Below are positions 1 to 7,432 of a DNA stretch of 7,765 nt, one piece after another. Origin of the DNA: Acidobacteriaceae bacterium (GTDB taxonomy: Bacteria; Acidobacteriota; Terriglobia; Terriglobales; Acidobacteriaceae); NCBI GenBank assembly GCA_003135495.1, contig PLBX01000233.1:1-7765 (forward strand). The letters run 5' to 3'. Position numbers and translations under genes: made by a program. Every line of letters begins with the position of its first letter. Within the stretch, counting starts at the first letter, position 1. Below the pieces are notes generated by a model. It had not been told where the DNA came from and ran no database searches. It saw nothing but the letters and a program-made list of their open reading frames with translations.

Positions 1-2
1 CG

Positions 3-20
3 CTTCGCTCAGGATGACAA
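3..20 (-). repeat. Interspersed repeat, left copy (TTGTCATCCTGAGCGAAG)
   Basis: Read on the minus strand, this is an 18-nt exact match to 7511-7528 on the plus strand, so the two copies point in opposite directions. The left copy continues with CG into the window edge, while the right copy continues with GA. The murG stop codon (9-11) and its last residues LSS are encoded inside this repeat. Similar GTCATCCTGAGCGAAG elements are, from memory, common dispersed repeats in several bacterial phyla. Copy number in this genome cannot be judged from the window. Confidence 0.75.
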
Positions 21-1124
21 CTCGGTGGGGCGGATATCGCCAGTCTCGCGTCCGTTTCGCGTAAGTCCCAGCACCATCTCCGCAATCTCCTCGACGGCCT
101 TCGGATGGGCCAGCGACTGCGCCGCCGAAGACATGCTCCGAAGGCGCCCCCCATCGCCAATGAGCGCCGCAATCGTATCGACCAAGTAAGCGGCACCCAG
201 GTTGCTTTCTTCCACTACGACAGCGGCGCCAGCTCGCTCCAGCGCCCGAGCGTTCACATTCTGGTGATCGTCTGCTGCTGCCGGGAACGGCACAAAAATC
301 GCCGGCTTCCCTGCCGCCGCGATTTCAGCTACCGTGCTCGCGCCCGATCGGCACACCAGCAAATCGGCACGTCCGAATGTAGCAGGCATATCGTCAATAA
401 ACTTGTGGACTTCTCCTGAGATTCCCGACCGCTGGTACGCGGCCAGAACGCGATCGTAATCGCGCTGCCCGGTCTGGTGAATCACGTGGACGCCGGGAAT
501 CTTCGCGCTCAACCCAGGAAGCGACTCGATCATCGCCTGATTAATCGCGCGAGCTCCCTGACTGCCCCCAAACACGAGAAGCGTGGGTATGCCGCCCGTT
601 GTGGCGCGATCTGCCGCGGGAATGTTAAAAAACGCCTCCCGGACGGGAACGCCGGTCACCCTACAGTGGGGGAAATAGCGGCAGGTCTCTTCAAAGTGCA
701 CAGCCGCCGCGGAAACCCAGCGCGCGATCATTCGATTGGCAAATCCGGGAACCACATTCGGCTCGAAGGCAAGGGTCGGAAGATGACGGCGAATCGCAGC
801 CACCATTGCTGGCCCCGAGGCATACCCGCCGACGCCGATAACAACTTCCGGATCGAAGTCCGTGATCATGCGCGAAGACGCCGCAATCGCGCGTGGCAAA
901 TCGAACATCGTCTTCACTCGCGTCATCAAGCTGACATTTTTCAGCGCTCCGACCTGAATCAGTTCCAGCGGAAATCCAGCCTGCGGCACCAGCCGAGTTT
1001 CAATACCGCGCGCAGTTCCAATGAAAAGAACCTCGGCGGAAAACTGCTTTTTAAGTTGACGGGCAATAGCCAGGGCGGGGATTACATGCCCGCCCGTACC
1101 GCCGCCCGCAATGATTACGCGCAT
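9..1124 (-). CDS. murG: MurG, UDP-GlcNAc : lipid I N-acetylglucosaminyltransferase
   Basis: MurG adds GlcNAc to lipid I on the cytoplasmic face of the inner membrane, making lipid II for peptidoglycan. At 371 aa it has the usual length and the two-domain GT-B fold signatures. The N-terminal glycine loop [12 protein letters not shown] spans residues 7-18, with a second loop GVGGYASGP at 97-105. The acceptor-site segment FEPNVVPG (120-127) keeps the key Glu (E121) but has F and P where E. coli has H and Q in HEQN. The C-terminal domain shows GGSQGA (186-191) and the UDP-GlcNAc site [11 protein letters not shown] (258-268, E267) followed by DDHQNVNA (285-292). The ATG start at 1124 fits the conserved N-terminus exactly but has no Shine-Dalgarno, only an A/T-rich leader. 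It starts 23 nt after the CehA-like gene. Its normal neighbours ftsW and the other division/cell-wall genes are absent upstream. The last residues and the stop come from the interspersed repeat, so the native C-terminus may have been altered. Confidence 0.96.
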   Translation of the reverse strand: MRVIIAGGGTGGHVIPALAIARQLKKQFSAEVLFIGTARGIETRLVPQAGFPLELIQVGALKNVSLMTRVKTMFDLPRAIAASSRMITDFDPEVVIGVGGYASGPAMVAAIRRHLPTLAFEPNVVPGFANRMIARWVSAAAVHFEETCRYFPHCRVTGVPVREAFFNIPAADRATTGGIPTLLVFGGSQGARAINQAMIESLPGLSAKIPGVHVIHQTGQRDYDRVLAAYQRSGISGEVHKFIDDMPATFGRADLLVCRSGASTVAEIAAAGKPAIFVPFPAAADDHQNVNARALERAGAAVVVEESNLGAAYLVDTIAALIGDGGRLRSMSSAAQSLAHPKAVEEIAEMVLGLTRNGRETGDIRPTELSS

Positions 1125-1128
1125 ATTT

Positions 1129-1159
1129 AATTTTTGAAAACCCGCGGCTACTCCGCGAG
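1129..1159 (-). terminator. Terminator-like hairpin between the CehA-like gene and murG
   Basis: Read on the minus strand, CTCGCGG (1159-1153) pairs with CCGCGGG (1147-1141) to give a 7-bp stem with one G-U pair. The 5-nt loop AGTAG is followed by TTTTCAAAAATT. The loop contains the TAG stop codon of the CehA-like gene, and the tail runs to within 4 nt of the murG ATG. The T-run is short (four T, then C), so this may act as a weak terminator or attenuator rather than a full stop. Confidence 0.4.
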
Positions 1160-3670
1160 CTTCGCGTACTCCCCTCTCGCCTGTCGCAACATCGAGAGCA
1201 CTGACTGTTTCTCAGCGTCGGTATTCCACGACGTATTAGCGTTGGTAGACGCAATCAGCCGGTCGATCCAGGTTACGAAATAAGTGGCATCGGCGGCTTT
1301 GTGAAGCGGCGCGCCCACCACACTTACATACACCGGGCTAGTCGTCGCATACGGATACAAGTCAAGAATCGGATACTCCGCCTTATCGCTAAACGCCCGC
1401 AGAACGCACCAACCGCTGGCTTCGAACTGGATTGAGCCGTCAACCCGCGCCGACATTCGATCGCCGTCCAACGCAAGCTCGCGCGCAACCTTCCCATTAC
1501 AAACAATTTGTAAATGGTCAATTGGAACGATTGAATTCATCTCCGCTGAAAAATGCACTTCTTGTTTCTTGTCCAATCGAACTTCGCCGCCAATCCCCTG
1601 TCCACCGAGAGAGAAGCGCAGCAACGGACCATTCGTCGCGAACGTCCTACCCGCCTTGATTGCCGCAAGCCATGTCGCGATCTTTAGCGGCCCTGGCTCG
1701 ACTTCAGCATACACACGATTCAACCCCGCCGGCCCACGCAACGATGCATAGTTTCCCATGAAATCCGTACCTGCCGCCGTCGGCAAACGAAAGCCGCAAT
1801 TGAGCAGCTTGTACCAGACTTCAGCCGTCGACTTATGATCGGAAAAGCCCAGCACCTCAATGTAATCCACCTTGCCGAGCGCTACATCGGCCGGTAACTC
1901 AGCAGTAAGAGAAGCATCTTTCGCCGGATCGGGATAACTATCGAAAGGATGAACGTATCCCACCAGCGCACCTTGGTCATGCGCCATGTCGGCGACGTTC
2001 GCGTTCGCTGGATAAAGGCTGGCGGCCGCCGTGTTGGGATAACCCGCGTACCCGGGAAGAATGAAGTCATGAGTAAGGTTGAGCAATCCCAGGTGTCCCC
2101 AATAACTTGTGTGGAACTCCTGCCCGTGAAGCAGCAGATGGTCTGCCGTCGAAGCTGGATCGAGTTGCTTTGAAAAATACGCCATGTCTGGGATGCGTTG
2201 CTCTTTGTTCACGATGAGGTCTTCGACGATCCCCAGGTTTTCAGCCGCTGCTTGCTCTACCAGATGCGCTGGAGTATTCCGATAAGTCCCGGCATAGTTC
2301 ATATGCACATGAACATCACCACTCACCCAATTCGACTTAGTCTCTGTTTGGTTGGCAAGAGAAGTTAGTCGGACAGTAAGTTGTGCAGTTCCGTCAGGTT
2401 TCACCTCAACCTTGTGCTGTTCAAAATGATTTTCGAATCCGCGCATCACGCCGACTTCAACATTGCCTGCGGGCACCGTAACCTCAGACGTTCCAGTTGT
2501 GTCGAAGTAGTGAGCCTCAAAGGGGCGCTCCGCGCGAACGAAGCTGTCATCGGCGTGCATCCACGCATTATCGGGGGCGTAGGCGAGTCCATCAGCGGCA
2601 GTAAGAAAAACTCGCGCTGCTAGCGGCTTCCCAAGCGAGTCAACCACACTTAGCGATATGCGTCCCATAGGCTTCAGATACCTACGCTCGCCCGCGATCA
2701 CCTCCGTCTGTTCGCCGCCTGGAATAGTCTGGATCCATAGCGAAGTATTGCCGTTTCGATTGGAGATGAATGCGATCTTGGAACCATCGGGCGACCAGCG
2801 CGGATTCACGTTATCAAAAGTTCCGTAGGAAATTGGAAATGCATCTCCCCCATTCGCAGGCATAACCCAGAGCTGATGCCATGCCTGCCCCAGATACGAC
2901 GCATAAACCATCCGCTTACCGTCCGGCGAAAAATCGGGACGCGCCTTCCAGTTCGTTTCTTCGTAATGAATCTCGTGAGCCTCGGCCCCCGGCTCCGCCT
3001 TTATTTTCCAGAATCCACCAGTGCCGTGAATGTGACCACGATTGGAAACAAACAATATCTCCGACCCATCCCGCGTCCACACCGGGCTAATCTCGTGATC
3101 GACCTTGCTGTAGTAATAACGAGGGAGAGTGCTGACATTCTCCTGAGTAAGTTGCCGTACATCGCTGAGTAACCCATTGGCAAATTTTCCTACGAAAATA
3201 TGAAAGTGTCCTTTATAGGATGTCGACACGAACGCGAGACGGTTACCATCCGGGGAGAAGCGCGGCTCTTGATTTACAGCACCGCCAGAAGTCATCTTCC
3301 GCGTTTGGCCATCTTGCGTGTCCAGCGACCAGAGTTCGACTGCATCGCGTTCGTAGCGGGCAAATACTACCCACCGCTGGTCAGGGGACCAATCCGGCTG
3401 ATAATCGTAGCCAGGCCCGGCTGTAATTTGCTCCACCTCGGTGCTGCCGAGTTCTTGCCGCCACAATGATCCCGCCATCGAATACACCAGGCTTCGCGAA
3501 TCCGGCGACCAGGCTGCTGCGCTCGGGCCGGTGGTCAACTGCGGCAGGTACATTTCCCTGAAGTAATAAGGATGCGGCAGATCGATCTGCTTCAGCACTT
3601 GTTCGCGCTGCGCCAGACATCCAACAACGCACGTACATACAAACAGACAAACAAGATGAAACTTGTGCAA
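1148..3670 (-). CDS. Predicted lipoprotein: PD40/TolB-like propeller fused to CehA/McbA-type metallohydrolase
   Basis: This is a large exported protein (840 aa from the chosen start). Residues 1-18 form a lipoprotein-type signal with K3, a Cys-rich hydrophobic core and lipobox VVGC18. About 47-324 hold five or six WD40-like PD40 blades with repeated motifs such as WSPD, FSPDG and [11 protein letters not shown]. About 335-437 look like a carboxypeptidase-regulatory-type beta sandwich. About 447-689 form a PHP-like hydrolase domain. Likely metal ligands are GDVHVH (H454, H456), GQEFH...GH (E518, H520, H526), GYVHPF (H574) and GTD (D636). The last motif lacks the His of the classical PHP DxH. 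The family takes its name from the carbaryl-hydrolysing enzymes CehA and McbA, but the true substrate here is unknown. Start choice: TTG at 3670 has the strong ribosome site AGGTGGAGG and gives a compact signal peptide. ATG at 3712 (overlapping the upstream gene by 17 nt, no good ribosome site) is the main alternative, and TTG at 3733 is unlikely. Confidence 0.85.
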   Translation of the reverse strand: MHKFHLVCLFVCTCVVGCLAQREQVLKQIDLPHPYYFREMYLPQLTTGPSAAAWSPDSRSLVYSMAGSLWRQELGSTEVEQITAGPGYDYQPDWSPDQRWVVFARYERDAVELWSLDTQDGQTRKMTSGGAVNQEPRFSPDGNRLAFVSTSYKGHFHIFVGKFANGLLSDVRQLTQENVSTLPRYYYSKVDHEISPVWTRDGSEILFVSNRGHIHGTGGFWKIKAEPGAEAHEIHYEETNWKARPDFSPDGKRMVYASYLGQAWHQLWVMPANGGDAFPISYGTFDNVNPRWSPDGSKIAFISNRNGNTSLWIQTIPGGEQTEVIAGERRYLKPMGRISLSVVDSLGKPLAARVFLTAADGLAYAPDNAWMHADDSFVRAERPFEAHYFDTTGTSEVTVPAGNVEVGVMRGFENHFEQHKVEVKPDGTAQLTVRLTSLANQTETKSNWVSGDVHVHMNYAGTYRNTPAHLVEQAAAENLGIVEDLIVNKEQRIPDMAYFSKQLDPASTADHLLLHGQEFHTSYWGHLGLLNLTHDFILPGYAGYPNTAAASLYPANANVADMAHDQGALVGYVHPFDSYPDPAKDASLTAELPADVALGKVDYIEVLGFSDHKSTAEVWYKLLNCGFRLPTAAGTDFMGNYASLRGPAGLNRVYAEVEPGPLKIATWLAAIKAGRTFATNGPLLRFSLGGQGIGGEVRLDKKQEVHFSAEMNSIVPIDHLQIVCNGKVARELALDGDRMSARVDGSIQFEASGWCVLRAFSDKAEYPILDLYPYATTSPVYVSVVGAPLHKAADATYFVTWIDRLIASTNANTSWNTDAEKQSVLSMLRQARGEYAKLAE

Positions 3671-3674
3671 GCGG

Positions 3675-3683
3675 CCTCCACCT
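3675..3683 (-). promoter_or_regulatory. Ribosome binding site AGGTGGAGG deciding the TTG start
   Basis: Read on the minus strand, AGGTGGAGG ends 4 nt before the TTG at 3670; counted from its AGGTGG part the spacing is 7 nt. It lies entirely in the 25-nt gap after the CocE-like stop codon (3696-3698). It is the best ribosome site in the minus-strand block, which is why the TTG is preferred over the ATG at 3712. Confidence 0.6.
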
Positions 3684-3695
3684 ATGAATAACAAA

Positions 3696-5465
3696 CTATT
3701 TGACGCTTTCATTCTCAACCACTGGCAGAACAATCTCCGATGGATGCTGCGAATCGTTATATATTCGTATGCGAGCTTTTTTCGCGTCCGCGCTATCCAC
3801 TTCTGATTTACCGCTCTGAAGATTCCGCGAGAAATTTGGATAAAAACTGCCCGAGATCTGCACTCGTATCCGGTGCCCTTTTAGAAACACATTGCTGGTG
3901 ATCAGATTATTGAGGTCAAGTTCGTAAATTTTCTCAGGCTCCAGCCACTGCCGCCCGCGAGCAAGATCGCGATAGCTGGCGCGCAAAACGTCGAGTCCCG
4001 GGCTCATCAAGTTGAAAGCTGTGCCGTCCGGAGAAACATCTTCAAGGCGCACCCACAAGTCAAAGTCACGACAATCGCAGGAGACCAACATCCGCGCCTG
4101 AATTGGACCGGTGACCTCTGTGTCGGCGTTGAGAATTGGCGAATCGTAGGTTAAAACATCCGCGCGATCAGCCAGTTTGCGATAGTCATGCGCACCGGAT
4201 GATTCGTAGTCGCTTACCACGGGCTTGGCGGGATCGGATACAAACTCGCGGAAGCTATCCTTTTGCGCGGCGGGCTGCCGAACCAACTTGCCGACCCGAT
4301 CTCCGGCATCGGCCGGCGCAAAATAGTACTGCGTTCGGTGAGCCCGAGGCGGCCATACCTCCGAGTCCCGCCACTGGTTTGCGCCCATCACGAAATATCG
4401 GACTGGCTTTTCGCGCTCGCCGCCGTTCTTCCCATCTTTGAGATGGTGATCCATCCAGCGCAACACAACATCGTCATAATCAATTGCCGCTGATGGCCCA
4501 AATTCTCGCTCGCCCGACTTTGTTTTTGACGTGTTATCCACACCGTGCACCCATGGGCCAAGCAACAAGTGAGTTTGCGGATCTTTATTCCCGCTACGCG
4601 ATTTTAGTAATCCAGCATAGTTTGTAGTCGCACCTTCCGGCCCATAGTTATCGTCATACCACGCGGAGAGATTCAAAACGGCGGCATGCGTGCGGCCATA
4701 CTTGCCGCGCAGTTCACTCCAATTCCACCACGGATCTTCCGCCGGATGACGCAGCCAGTCGAAGTAAAAGGGCGCTACTTGCTGAAGTTGGGGAACGTTG
4801 GTCAAGGGCAGAGCATTCTGCATCTTGGGCCCTTCGCTCTTCCAGGCCGCCAGAGACTCTTCATAGGTACGCGGGCCCGGAAGATTCTTCTCCACCCGGA
4901 TATCCCAGGCAATGTTGTCCCAAATCCACTCCATCCATGACATATCCCAGGTTCCGCCCGCGAAGAAAAAATTCTGAGGCGTCGAAAAAGTCATTGCCGG
5001 AACCATCGCTTTTAAATGCGGAGGATTTTCAACTGCTGCCAGCCACTGCACAGCCCCGGGGTAGGAAAGCCCAAACGTGCCTACCGCCCCATTCGACCAG
5101 GGCTGGCGAGCCGCCCACTCGATGGTGTCGTATCCATCGCGGCCTTCATTTTCGTAGGGTCGAAACTCACCCGCAGAATGGTAGCGGCCGCGGACGTCAA
5201 CGATTACCACCGCGTAGCCGCGCTCTACCGCACGCTTGAATGTTGTGTATTCATGTTGCGCGGCATCTTTACCGTAGGGCGTGCGATAGACCAACACTGG
5301 GAACTGGTCTCCAACTGCGGGGCGCAAAACGTCGGCTCGCAGCTCAATTCCATCGCGCATCGGTATAGCCACGTTGTTTTGAGTTTTGAATTCCTTGTTC
5401 GCGGTTTGCACGTTTTGGGCGACCAGGAAACTGCAAAAAAGTAGAATCAGGATCGAAGATTTCAT
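3696..5465 (-). CDS. Secreted CocE/NonD family serine hydrolase (X-Pro dipeptidyl-peptidase S15 fold)
   Basis: This is a predicted extracytoplasmic alpha/beta hydrolase of 589 aa acting on an ester or amide bond, related to cocaine esterase CocE, glutaryl-7-ACA acylases and PepX-type peptidases. Residues 1-16 are a signal peptide (MKSSILILLF core). The S15 domain starts with MRDGIELRADVLRP (36-49). RTPYG gives the oxyanion tyrosine Y64, and VDVRGRYHSAGEF (89-101) is typical of the family. The nucleophile is S134 in GLSYPG, the acid is probably D271 in SAWYDDNYG, and the base is H307 in GPWVHG. A C-terminal jelly-roll (about 360-580, including DFDLWVRLEDVSPDG) matches the PepX_C/CocE C-domain. 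The ATG at 5465 is chosen because it gives the signal peptide. The in-frame extension to 5552 overlaps the permease and adds a charged tail. No Shine-Dalgarno precedes it, and a possible near-leaderless promoter lies just upstream. The substrate is not predictable from sequence. Confidence 0.92.
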   Translation of the reverse strand: MKSSILILLFCSFLVAQNVQTANKEFKTQNNVAIPMRDGIELRADVLRPAVGDQFPVLVYRTPYGKDAAQHEYTTFKRAVERGYAVVIVDVRGRYHSAGEFRPYENEGRDGYDTIEWAARQPWSNGAVGTFGLSYPGAVQWLAAVENPPHLKAMVPAMTFSTPQNFFFAGGTWDMSWMEWIWDNIAWDIRVEKNLPGPRTYEESLAAWKSEGPKMQNALPLTNVPQLQQVAPFYFDWLRHPAEDPWWNWSELRGKYGRTHAAVLNLSAWYDDNYGPEGATTNYAGLLKSRSGNKDPQTHLLLGPWVHGVDNTSKTKSGEREFGPSAAIDYDDVVLRWMDHHLKDGKNGGEREKPVRYFVMGANQWRDSEVWPPRAHRTQYYFAPADAGDRVGKLVRQPAAQKDSFREFVSDPAKPVVSDYESSGAHDYRKLADRADVLTYDSPILNADTEVTGPIQARMLVSCDCRDFDLWVRLEDVSPDGTAFNLMSPGLDVLRASYRDLARGRQWLEPEKIYELDLNNLITSNVFLKGHRIRVQISGSFYPNFSRNLQSGKSEVDSADAKKARIRIYNDSQHPSEIVLPVVENESVK

Positions 5466-5474
5466 TCGGGAGAG

Positions 5475-5504
5475 ATTATCACGGCGAGCATAATCCAATC
5501 GCAA
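5475..5504 (-). promoter_or_regulatory. Candidate sigma70-type promoter upstream of the CocE-like gene
   Basis: Read on the minus strand, TTGCGA (5504-5499, 4 of 6 to TTGACA) is followed after 18 nt by GATAAT (5480-5475, 5 of 6 to TATAAT). It lies in the 41-nt gap after the permease stop. The expected transcription start is only a few bases from the ATG at 5465, so the mRNA would be almost leaderless, which would fit the absent Shine-Dalgarno. A chance match in a short A/T-richer gap is possible. Confidence 0.4.
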
Positions 5505-5506
5505 TC

Positions 5507-6808
5507 TCAATTGCTCACGTTCACGCGATTTCTTCGCCGCGCCCATGCCCAATTCAAAACTGCCGCCGCCAGTGTGGCCGCCAGGATCGCCGACTTACTT
5601 AAATCCGCCTGCGTCGCCAATGCCAGGCAAATAGCGATTCCCAGGACCGCAAACAATGGTCCAGCGGGCAGGCGGAAACGCGCGGCCTGCGGCTGTTTTC
5701 GACGCAAAGCAATCAAAGCAGCACAAACTACGGCATAGTAAAAGAGCCGCGCCACCACAGACAGGGTAACGTTCCAGGCAAAGCTCCCCGCGATCGCCAG
5801 GCCCCACACGGCCACTGCATAGAAGAAAATCGAAAAGCTGGGAGTCTGGAACGTGGGGCTTACCTTGGCGAAAATCTTTGGCAGGTCGCCACTTTTCGCT
5901 AGAGCGAAAGTGACGCGAGGCATCGCTAAAAGTTTAGCGCTCAAATAGCCATAAACAGAGACCAGCGCCCCGAGCGCGACCAGGGCAGCACCGCGATTGC
6001 CCATGGCGATCCGCGCCACCTCGGCCAACGGACGATCCGTGATGGCACCCGGCCCGAGCACTCCTACAACTACCCATTGCACAAGCGTGTAGATCACGGT
6101 GCAGGTAATGAGTGCTGCGAATATGGCAAAGGCGGCATCTCTTCTGGGATTCTTCGCCTCGCTCATGGGCGCCAGCGCGGACTCAAAGCCACCATAAGCA
6201 AAAATCAAAAGCACCATGGCCTTCATCCACATTGCAGGTGGCATCGCCGGCGATGGACCCCACGGCGTGTGGTGAACGATCGTCACCGCAGCTCCTGCGG
6301 TTACCACCATCAGCAGCGGCACGATTTTCGCTACCGTCAATATGTTGCTCACCGAGGTACCCTGGCGAGCGCCAAGAGCGTTGATCGCCGCCAGAAGCCC
6401 CACTAGGACGGTCAGGATAATGAAGCGCGGCCAAGGCTCCTTAACGGCGGGCCAAAACTCAGCTAGATAAATAACAAACAGGTTAGCATTCGCCGCTGGA
6501 GCCGCTGTCTGCGACAAGTACAGCATCCATGCGACGACGATGCCGGTCAGCCGTCCAAAGGCTACGCGAGCATAAAGGTAGGGACCGCCGGCCTCGGAGA
6601 ATTGCGAGGCCACCTCGGCAAAGCAGGCCATGATGATGCCCATGGCGGCCCCTGCGAGCGCCACAGCCACTATGCTGCGTTTCCCTAGAAGCCCAGCCAC
6701 TGTTGCGGGCAATCCAAAGATGCCGCTTCCGATAATGGAGTTCACCGCCAGTGCGGCCAGACTCCAACGGCCAATGGCCCGCACGAGGCCCGTTTGCGGT
6801 GATGTCAT
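5507..6808 (-). CDS. APC superfamily amino acid permease
   Basis: This is an inner-membrane secondary transporter for amino acids or related amines. At 433 aa, with about 12 hydrophobic segments, it has the usual length of the amino acid-polyamine-organocation family. TM1 carries the unwound substrate-binding loop IGSGIFGLPA (26-35). SEAGGPYLY (71-79) is the conserved segment at TM3. KIVPLL (161-166) opens TM5. TM6 carries FAYGGFES (203-210), followed by MSEAKNPRRD (215-224), the typical E-x-K-N-P-x-R loop of the family. The protein ends in a basic tail (ARRRNR). ATG at 6808 is the natural start, preceded by the purine-rich GGGGCGAG without a true Shine-Dalgarno. It is the first gene of the minus-strand block. 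Substrate specificity cannot be inferred, and its link with two exported hydrolases suggests uptake of a hydrolysis product. Confidence 0.93.
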   Translation of the reverse strand: MTSPQTGLVRAIGRWSLAALAVNSIIGSGIFGLPATVAGLLGKRSIVAVALAGAAMGIIMACFAEVASQFSEAGGPYLYARVAFGRLTGIVVAWMLYLSQTAAPAANANLFVIYLAEFWPAVKEPWPRFIILTVLVGLLAAINALGARQGTSVSNILTVAKIVPLLMVVTAGAAVTIVHHTPWGPSPAMPPAMWMKAMVLLIFAYGGFESALAPMSEAKNPRRDAAFAIFAALITCTVIYTLVQWVVVGVLGPGAITDRPLAEVARIAMGNRGAALVALGALVSVYGYLSAKLLAMPRVTFALAKSGDLPKIFAKVSPTFQTPSFSIFFYAVAVWGLAIAGSFAWNVTLSVVARLFYYAVVCAALIALRRKQPQAARFRLPAGPLFAVLGIAICLALATQADLSKSAILAATLAAAVLNWAWARRRNRVNVSN

Positions 6809-6837
6809 CTCGCCCCGTTTGTATCACACCCAGGCTC

Positions 6838-6874
6838 TCACCTGGTTAAAGTTCTGGAAAATTGTCGCCTGGTT
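6838..6874. repeat. Direct repeat TCRCCTGGTT, two copies
   Basis: TCACCTGGTT (6838-6847) and TCGCCTGGTT (6865-6874) match at 9 of 10 bases with starts 27 bp apart. The first copy also pairs with CCAGG just to its left, forming CCAGG-N6-CCTGG (6829-6844). Their place 30-65 bp upstream of the permease start fits regulator half-sites, but no regulator gene is in the window. Confidence 0.35.
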
Positions 6875-6931
6875 CATCGGCCCGCCACCGGGATGCTTGA
6901 AACCGCTTGCCCCTTGCGGCTTCTAACCTAA

Positions 6932-6947
6932 GGTAACTTCAATTACC
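6932..6947. promoter_or_regulatory. Dyad GGTAA-N6-TTACC, possible operator
   Basis: A perfect 5-bp inverted repeat with a 6-bp spacer (cttcaa) in the middle of the divergent intergenic region. There is no T-run, so a terminator is unlikely. The size suits a dimeric regulator site, but arms this short arise by chance. Confidence 0.25.
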
Positions 6948-6982
6948 GAAGCTCATGCACACGAGGAATCTTTCCGCTTCCC

Positions 6983-7017
6983 TCGCATGATGCGATCTTG
7001 ATATGACGCATTGTGCG
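6983..7017. promoter_or_regulatory. Paired dyads sharing CGCA/TGCG half-sites upstream of the small unknown gene
   Basis: TCGCAT-g-ATGCGA (6983-6995) and CGCA-ttg-TGCG (7007-7017) share the same half-site and have centres 23 bp apart, about two helical turns. They end 31 nt before the ATG at 7049. The one-base centre of the first dyad could not form an RNA hairpin loop, so a DNA-protein site is the better reading. No matching regulator is in the window. Confidence 0.35.
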
Positions 7018-7036
7018 GGACAAGCTCTGCTTACAC

Positions 7037-7044
7037 GGAAGGGG
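7037..7044 (+). promoter_or_regulatory. Ribosome binding site GGAAGGGG for the small unknown gene
   Basis: The purine run GGAAGGGG ends 4 nt before the ATG at 7049. This favours that start over the in-frame GTG at 7013, which lies inside the second dyad and has no ribosome site. Confidence 0.5.
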
Positions 7045-7048
7045 CCTT

Positions 7049-7432
7049 ATGGATCGTGAGAACCGGGAAAGCATGGAAGAGATTCGTCTTCGGATTTTGC
7101 ACGTCACCGATGATCTGCGCGTAATTCAGCGCGAGTTGAATTGCGCCGCCATGCAAGCGCCCACTGACCCAGAGCTGATGGAAGCTCTCGCCAACCAGCC
7201 GGAGATGGAATCCATTCAAGTGCTGAAGTCCGCCGTCGATCAAATGCGCCACTTTCTCTGGTTCTATATGCAGGTTGTGACCAGCGATTCCGAGATGGGC
7301 GAAAAATTTCGTCAAAGCCTGCGCCAGGATGCTCCAGCCGTGGTCCCTGAGATGGAGCGGCAGTTCCAAAGCGCCACCGATGCCATCATGCTGCGCTATC
7401 TGGCCGATAACAAGTTCCGCAAGCCCAATTAG
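7049..7432 (+). CDS. Hypothetical small all-helical protein
   Basis: I do not recognise a named family for this 127-aa protein. It has no signal peptide, membrane segment or Cys pair, so it is predicted to be cytoplasmic. The composition is rich in Glu, Arg, Met, Gln and Leu and suggests three to five amphipathic helices. The first (about 7-30, MEEIRLRILHVTDDLRVIQR) has charged heptad-like character. A more distinctive middle part has the aromatic cluster HFLWFYMQVV (69-78). A Pro-interrupted helix pair and a basic tail (NKFRKPN) close the protein. The ATG at 7049 is supported by GGAAGGGG. The coding strand is favoured over the overlapping reverse frame (7031-7453) because of the ribosome site and GC-rich third codon positions. 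It is transcribed away from the permease and ends 154 nt before the acetyltransferase. It may be a lineage-restricted conserved protein. Confidence 0.75.
   Translation: MDRENRESMEEIRLRILHVTDDLRVIQRELNCAAMQAPTDPELMEALANQPEMESIQVLKSAVDQMRHFLWFYMQVVTSDSEMGEKFRQSLRQDAPAVVPEMERQFQSATDAIMLRYLADNKFRKPN

Larger units (their letters stand above)
6809..7048. other. Divergent intergenic region, 240 nt
   Basis: This region lies between the leftward permease and the rightward unknown small gene, so it must carry the control signals for both. I found dyads and one direct repeat (listed separately). No hexamer pair close to consensus with proper spacing was seen for either direction. The weak TGTGATACA near 6820-6828 (minus strand) could be a -10 element of the permease promoter, but lacks a good -35. 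No small ORF with a convincing start and ribosome site was seen. Confidence 0.6.

Noticed and set aside
477..1130. 217-codon plus-strand open frame
   Set aside because: It is fully antisense to murG. The Arg/His/Asn-rich product looks like a GC-rich shadow frame.
5016..5444. 142-codon plus-strand open frame
   Set aside because: It is fully antisense to the conserved catalytic region of the CocE-like gene and has no family features.
5466..5552. N-terminal extension of the CocE-like gene overlapping the permease
   Set aside because: It adds a strongly charged Arg/Glu segment before a clear signal peptide and starts with TTG inside the permease gene.
6903..6919. CCGC...GCGG inverted repeat in the intergenic region
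   Set aside because: The arms are only 4 bp with a 9-nt loop, which is expected by chance in GC-rich DNA.
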